From Asticcacaulis excentricus CB 48 (GTDB taxonomy: Bacteria; Pseudomonadota; Alphaproteobacteria; Caulobacterales; Caulobacteraceae), in contig NC_014816.1 in the NCBI RefSeq assembly GCF_000175215.2, positions 1 to 64,000 on the forward strand: a stretch of 64,000 nucleotides of DNA, given 5' to 3'. The notes below the pieces were generated by a model. The model saw only the letters and a list, made by a program, of their open reading frames with translations, was not told where the DNA came from and did not search any database. Of this stretch, positions 62,717 to 64,000 are shown piece by piece. The translations under genes were made by a program, and so were the position numbers. How positions within the stretch are numbered: the stretch's first letter is position 1; every line of letters begins with the position of its first letter.

Positions 62717-63652
62717 TTACAAATATGTCCCGAACCACTTGAGCAATTCGGCCCAGCCTTCCTTTGCGGCTGTCTCGTTATAAAGGGCGCGGTAGTCGGC
62801 ATGGAAGCCGTGCTTGGCGTCCTTATAGACCTTGATATAGCTGGGGGTCTTACCAGACGCTTTGAGCGCTGCGTTCATGCGCTCAACACTTTCCAATGAA
62901 ATACCGCCGTCCTGACCGGCATAGAGACCCAGAACCGGGCGACGCAGCCCGGAGGCGCGGTCGATCGGCCACTGACGGTCTTCCTTGCCGAGGAAATCGG
63001 TCGCCGCCGGACGCTCCAGACGCCCGTACCATGCCACGCCCGCCTTGATGTCAGGGATGGAAGACGCCGCCATCCAAGTTACCGCGCCGCCCCAACAGAA
63101 ACCGGTAATGCCGATGCGCGAGGTGTCGGCGAACTTTGTCTTGCCGAACACGCCCTTTGACTGTCCCACATCGGGGTTGGTTTTCAACCAGGCGATCAGG
63201 GTTTTCAGATCGCCCATCACCTGCTCATTGGTCGCGGTTTCGACCAGCTTGCGGATTTCGGCCGTGTCTTTCAAAGCTGCCGCATTGCCCTTGCGCGCGA
63301 AAGGATCAAACGTCAGGGCCACATAACCTTGATATGCCAGGCGGCGACAGACATCGCGCAGGTAGTCGTGCAGTCCGAAGATCTCCGGGACGACCAGCAC
63401 CACTGGACGTCGCTTGGCGTCCTGGGGCAAGGCGATATAGGCGGGGATAGCGTAGTCGCTATCGGTCGGCACTGTCAGGTCTTTAGCGATCAGACCGGTC
63501 GAAGGCGTGGACACGGGTGATTGGGCCGCGGCGGTCCCGGCGCCCAGTGCATAGCCCGCAAAGAACAACCCGGCTATGCCGCGGCGACTGACGTGGAAAT
63601 CCTGCGGTTCGCTCCCTTCGGGGCGCGTAAGGGGCAGAGTGTTCATGGTCAT
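62717..63652 (-). CDS. Tat-exported dienelactone hydrolase family protein
   Basis: 311-residue alpha/beta hydrolase of the carboxymethylenebutenolidase type. It opens with a twin-arginine signal (VSRRGIAGLFFAGYALGAG, about residues 21-39, cleavage near AAAQ), so it is likely folded in the cytoplasm and exported. The catalytic triad is visible as GFCWGGAV (Cys), GQDGG (Asp) and KHGFH (His); a cysteine nucleophile is standard for this family. PEIFGLHDYLRDVCRRLAYQ is also typical. GGGAGA eight bases upstream supports the ATG at 63652. It lies between grpE and dnaK on the opposite strand and is probably unrelated to them functionally. Confidence 0.88.
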   Translation of the reverse strand: MTMNTLPLTRPEGSEPQDFHVSRRGIAGLFFAGYALGAGTAAAQSPVSTPSTGLIAKDLTVPTDSDYAIPAYIALPQDAKRRPVVLVVPEIFGLHDYLRDVCRRLAYQGYVALTFDPFARKGNAAALKDTAEIRKLVETATNEQVMGDLKTLIAWLKTNPDVGQSKGVFGKTKFADTSRIGITGFCWGGAVTWMAASSIPDIKAGVAWYGRLERPAATDFLGKEDRQWPIDRASGLRRPVLGLYAGQDGGISLESVERMNAALKASGKTPSYIKVYKDAKHGFHADYRALYNETAAKEGWAELLKWFGTYL

Positions 63653-63783
63653 CGGCAAGTCTCCCGGCATCTGTCTTTGTATGGCCTACCTAACAACAGG
63701 AGTAGGGCCACTGCAATACGGACCGTTTTTATGACCGCGTTTTGAAAAACCCTAAAAATATTGCCAGCATTGCCGGGGCCCCT

Positions 63784-63811
63784 CTTGCAGGCCGCCATGC
63801 GCCCCTTATAT
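63784..63811 (+). promoter_or_regulatory. Sigma-32-type heat-shock promoter of dnaK
   Basis: CTTG (63784-63787), exactly 17 bases, then CTTATAT (63805-63811), preceded by CCCC. This matches the alphaproteobacterial heat-shock consensus CTTG-N17/18-CYTATNT at every position. It lies 142 bases before the dnaK ATG, giving a long leader. The other 140 bases upstream of the promoter hold no gene. Confidence 0.75.
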
Positions 63812-63952
63812 CGGTTGCAGATTTGGGGGCGCCGAAATCAACGGTGGCTTCCAAAATTGGTAAAATTCATCTCACCGGGGATGGACAAGCGGGGTGCTTA
63901 TCTTCAAAAGGCCTCAAAAGCCCATTGCCTTAAACGGAGTAAATCTGGACTC

Positions 63953-64000
63953 ATGGCTAAAATCATCGGTATCGACCTTGGTACGACCAATTCGTGCGTC
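63953..64000 (+). CDS. dnaK: Chaperone DnaK, 5' end only
   Basis: The last 48 bases of the window encode MAKIIGIDLGTTNSCV, the invariant N terminus of DnaK (Hsp70) with the phosphate-binding DLGTTNS loop. The gene runs off the window end. ACGGAG lies about 14 bases upstream. hrcA and grpE are 1.3 kb upstream on the same strand but separated by the divergent hydrolase gene, so dnaK has its own promoter. Confidence 0.95.
   Translation, partial: MAKIIGIDLGTTNSCV

Overview
The window looks like a chromosomal, near-origin segment of an alphaproteobacterium, most likely a member of the Caulobacteraceae (my best guess is Asticcacaulis or a close relative). This rests on the protein sequences as I remember the family (DnaA, the MaeB-type malic enzyme, SdhAF4, AmpG), on the GC-rich codon use, and on clusters such as rsmB-rpe-heparinase-like-purH and rdgB-hemW / rph / hrcA-grpE / dnaK. 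No database search was possible, so the taxonomic call is an inference. I found no rRNA, tRNA, CRISPR array, intact insertion sequence or prophage.

Layout. 0-6.8 kb: replication block dnaA-dnaN-recF-gyrB, all rightward, with hairpin terminators after dnaN and gyrB. 6.8-10.1 kb: a small accessory patch with a lone HigA-type antitoxin, the remnant of its HigB toxin, and an exported family GH97 glycosidase. 10.4-17.4 kb: argG, a DUF2199 gene without a normal start codon, the potassium transporter kup, an Rrf2 regulator coupled to a short-chain dehydrogenase, marC and pyrF. 17.4-24.3 kb: sdhAF4 divergent from htpX (which has a heat-shock-like promoter), then rsmB-rpe-heparinase-like-purH. 24.4-29.1 kb: two tandem paralogous alpha/beta hydrolases meeting the leftward run murJ-trpS-PCuAC lipoprotein.

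29.5-33.6 kb is a toxin-antitoxin cluster: DUF1778/GNAT, a FitAB-like RHH/PIN pair with a perfect palindromic operator, hipBA with a recognisable promoter and operator, and a doubly broken parD remnant. 33.7-47.0 kb: a soluble triple-PAS chemotaxis transducer, glnD, mutS, maeB, an AmpG-like permease and a hybrid histidine kinase without a sensor domain. 47.0-48.6 kb is a gene-poor, apparently decayed stretch with direct repeats in front of a broken gene.

48.6-53.2 kb: a complete tripartite efflux operon (macA-macB-NodT outer-membrane factor). 53.8-58.4 kb: leftward rdgB, hemW, a DUF2939-like membrane-anchored protein, rsmI and gshB. 58.5-60.0 kb: a DUF2975/XRE pair facing rph. 60.2-64.0 kb: two small envelope proteins of unknown function, the heat-shock genes hrcA-grpE, a Tat-exported dienelactone hydrolase-type protein, and the first 16 codons of dnaK behind a strong sigma-32-type promoter.

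How it fits together: most of the window is housekeeping (replication, mismatch repair, nucleotide and arginine synthesis, nitrogen signalling, protein folding and quality control). Accessory material is concentrated at 7-10 kb, 29-34 kb and 47-53 kb. I see no convincing wholly new system. The points most worth a second look are the decaying toxin-antitoxin modules, the hairpin that would hide the ampG ribosome binding site, the DUF2199 gene with no standard start, the paired sigma-32-like promoters, and the cytosolic heparinase-fold protein embedded in a housekeeping operon.
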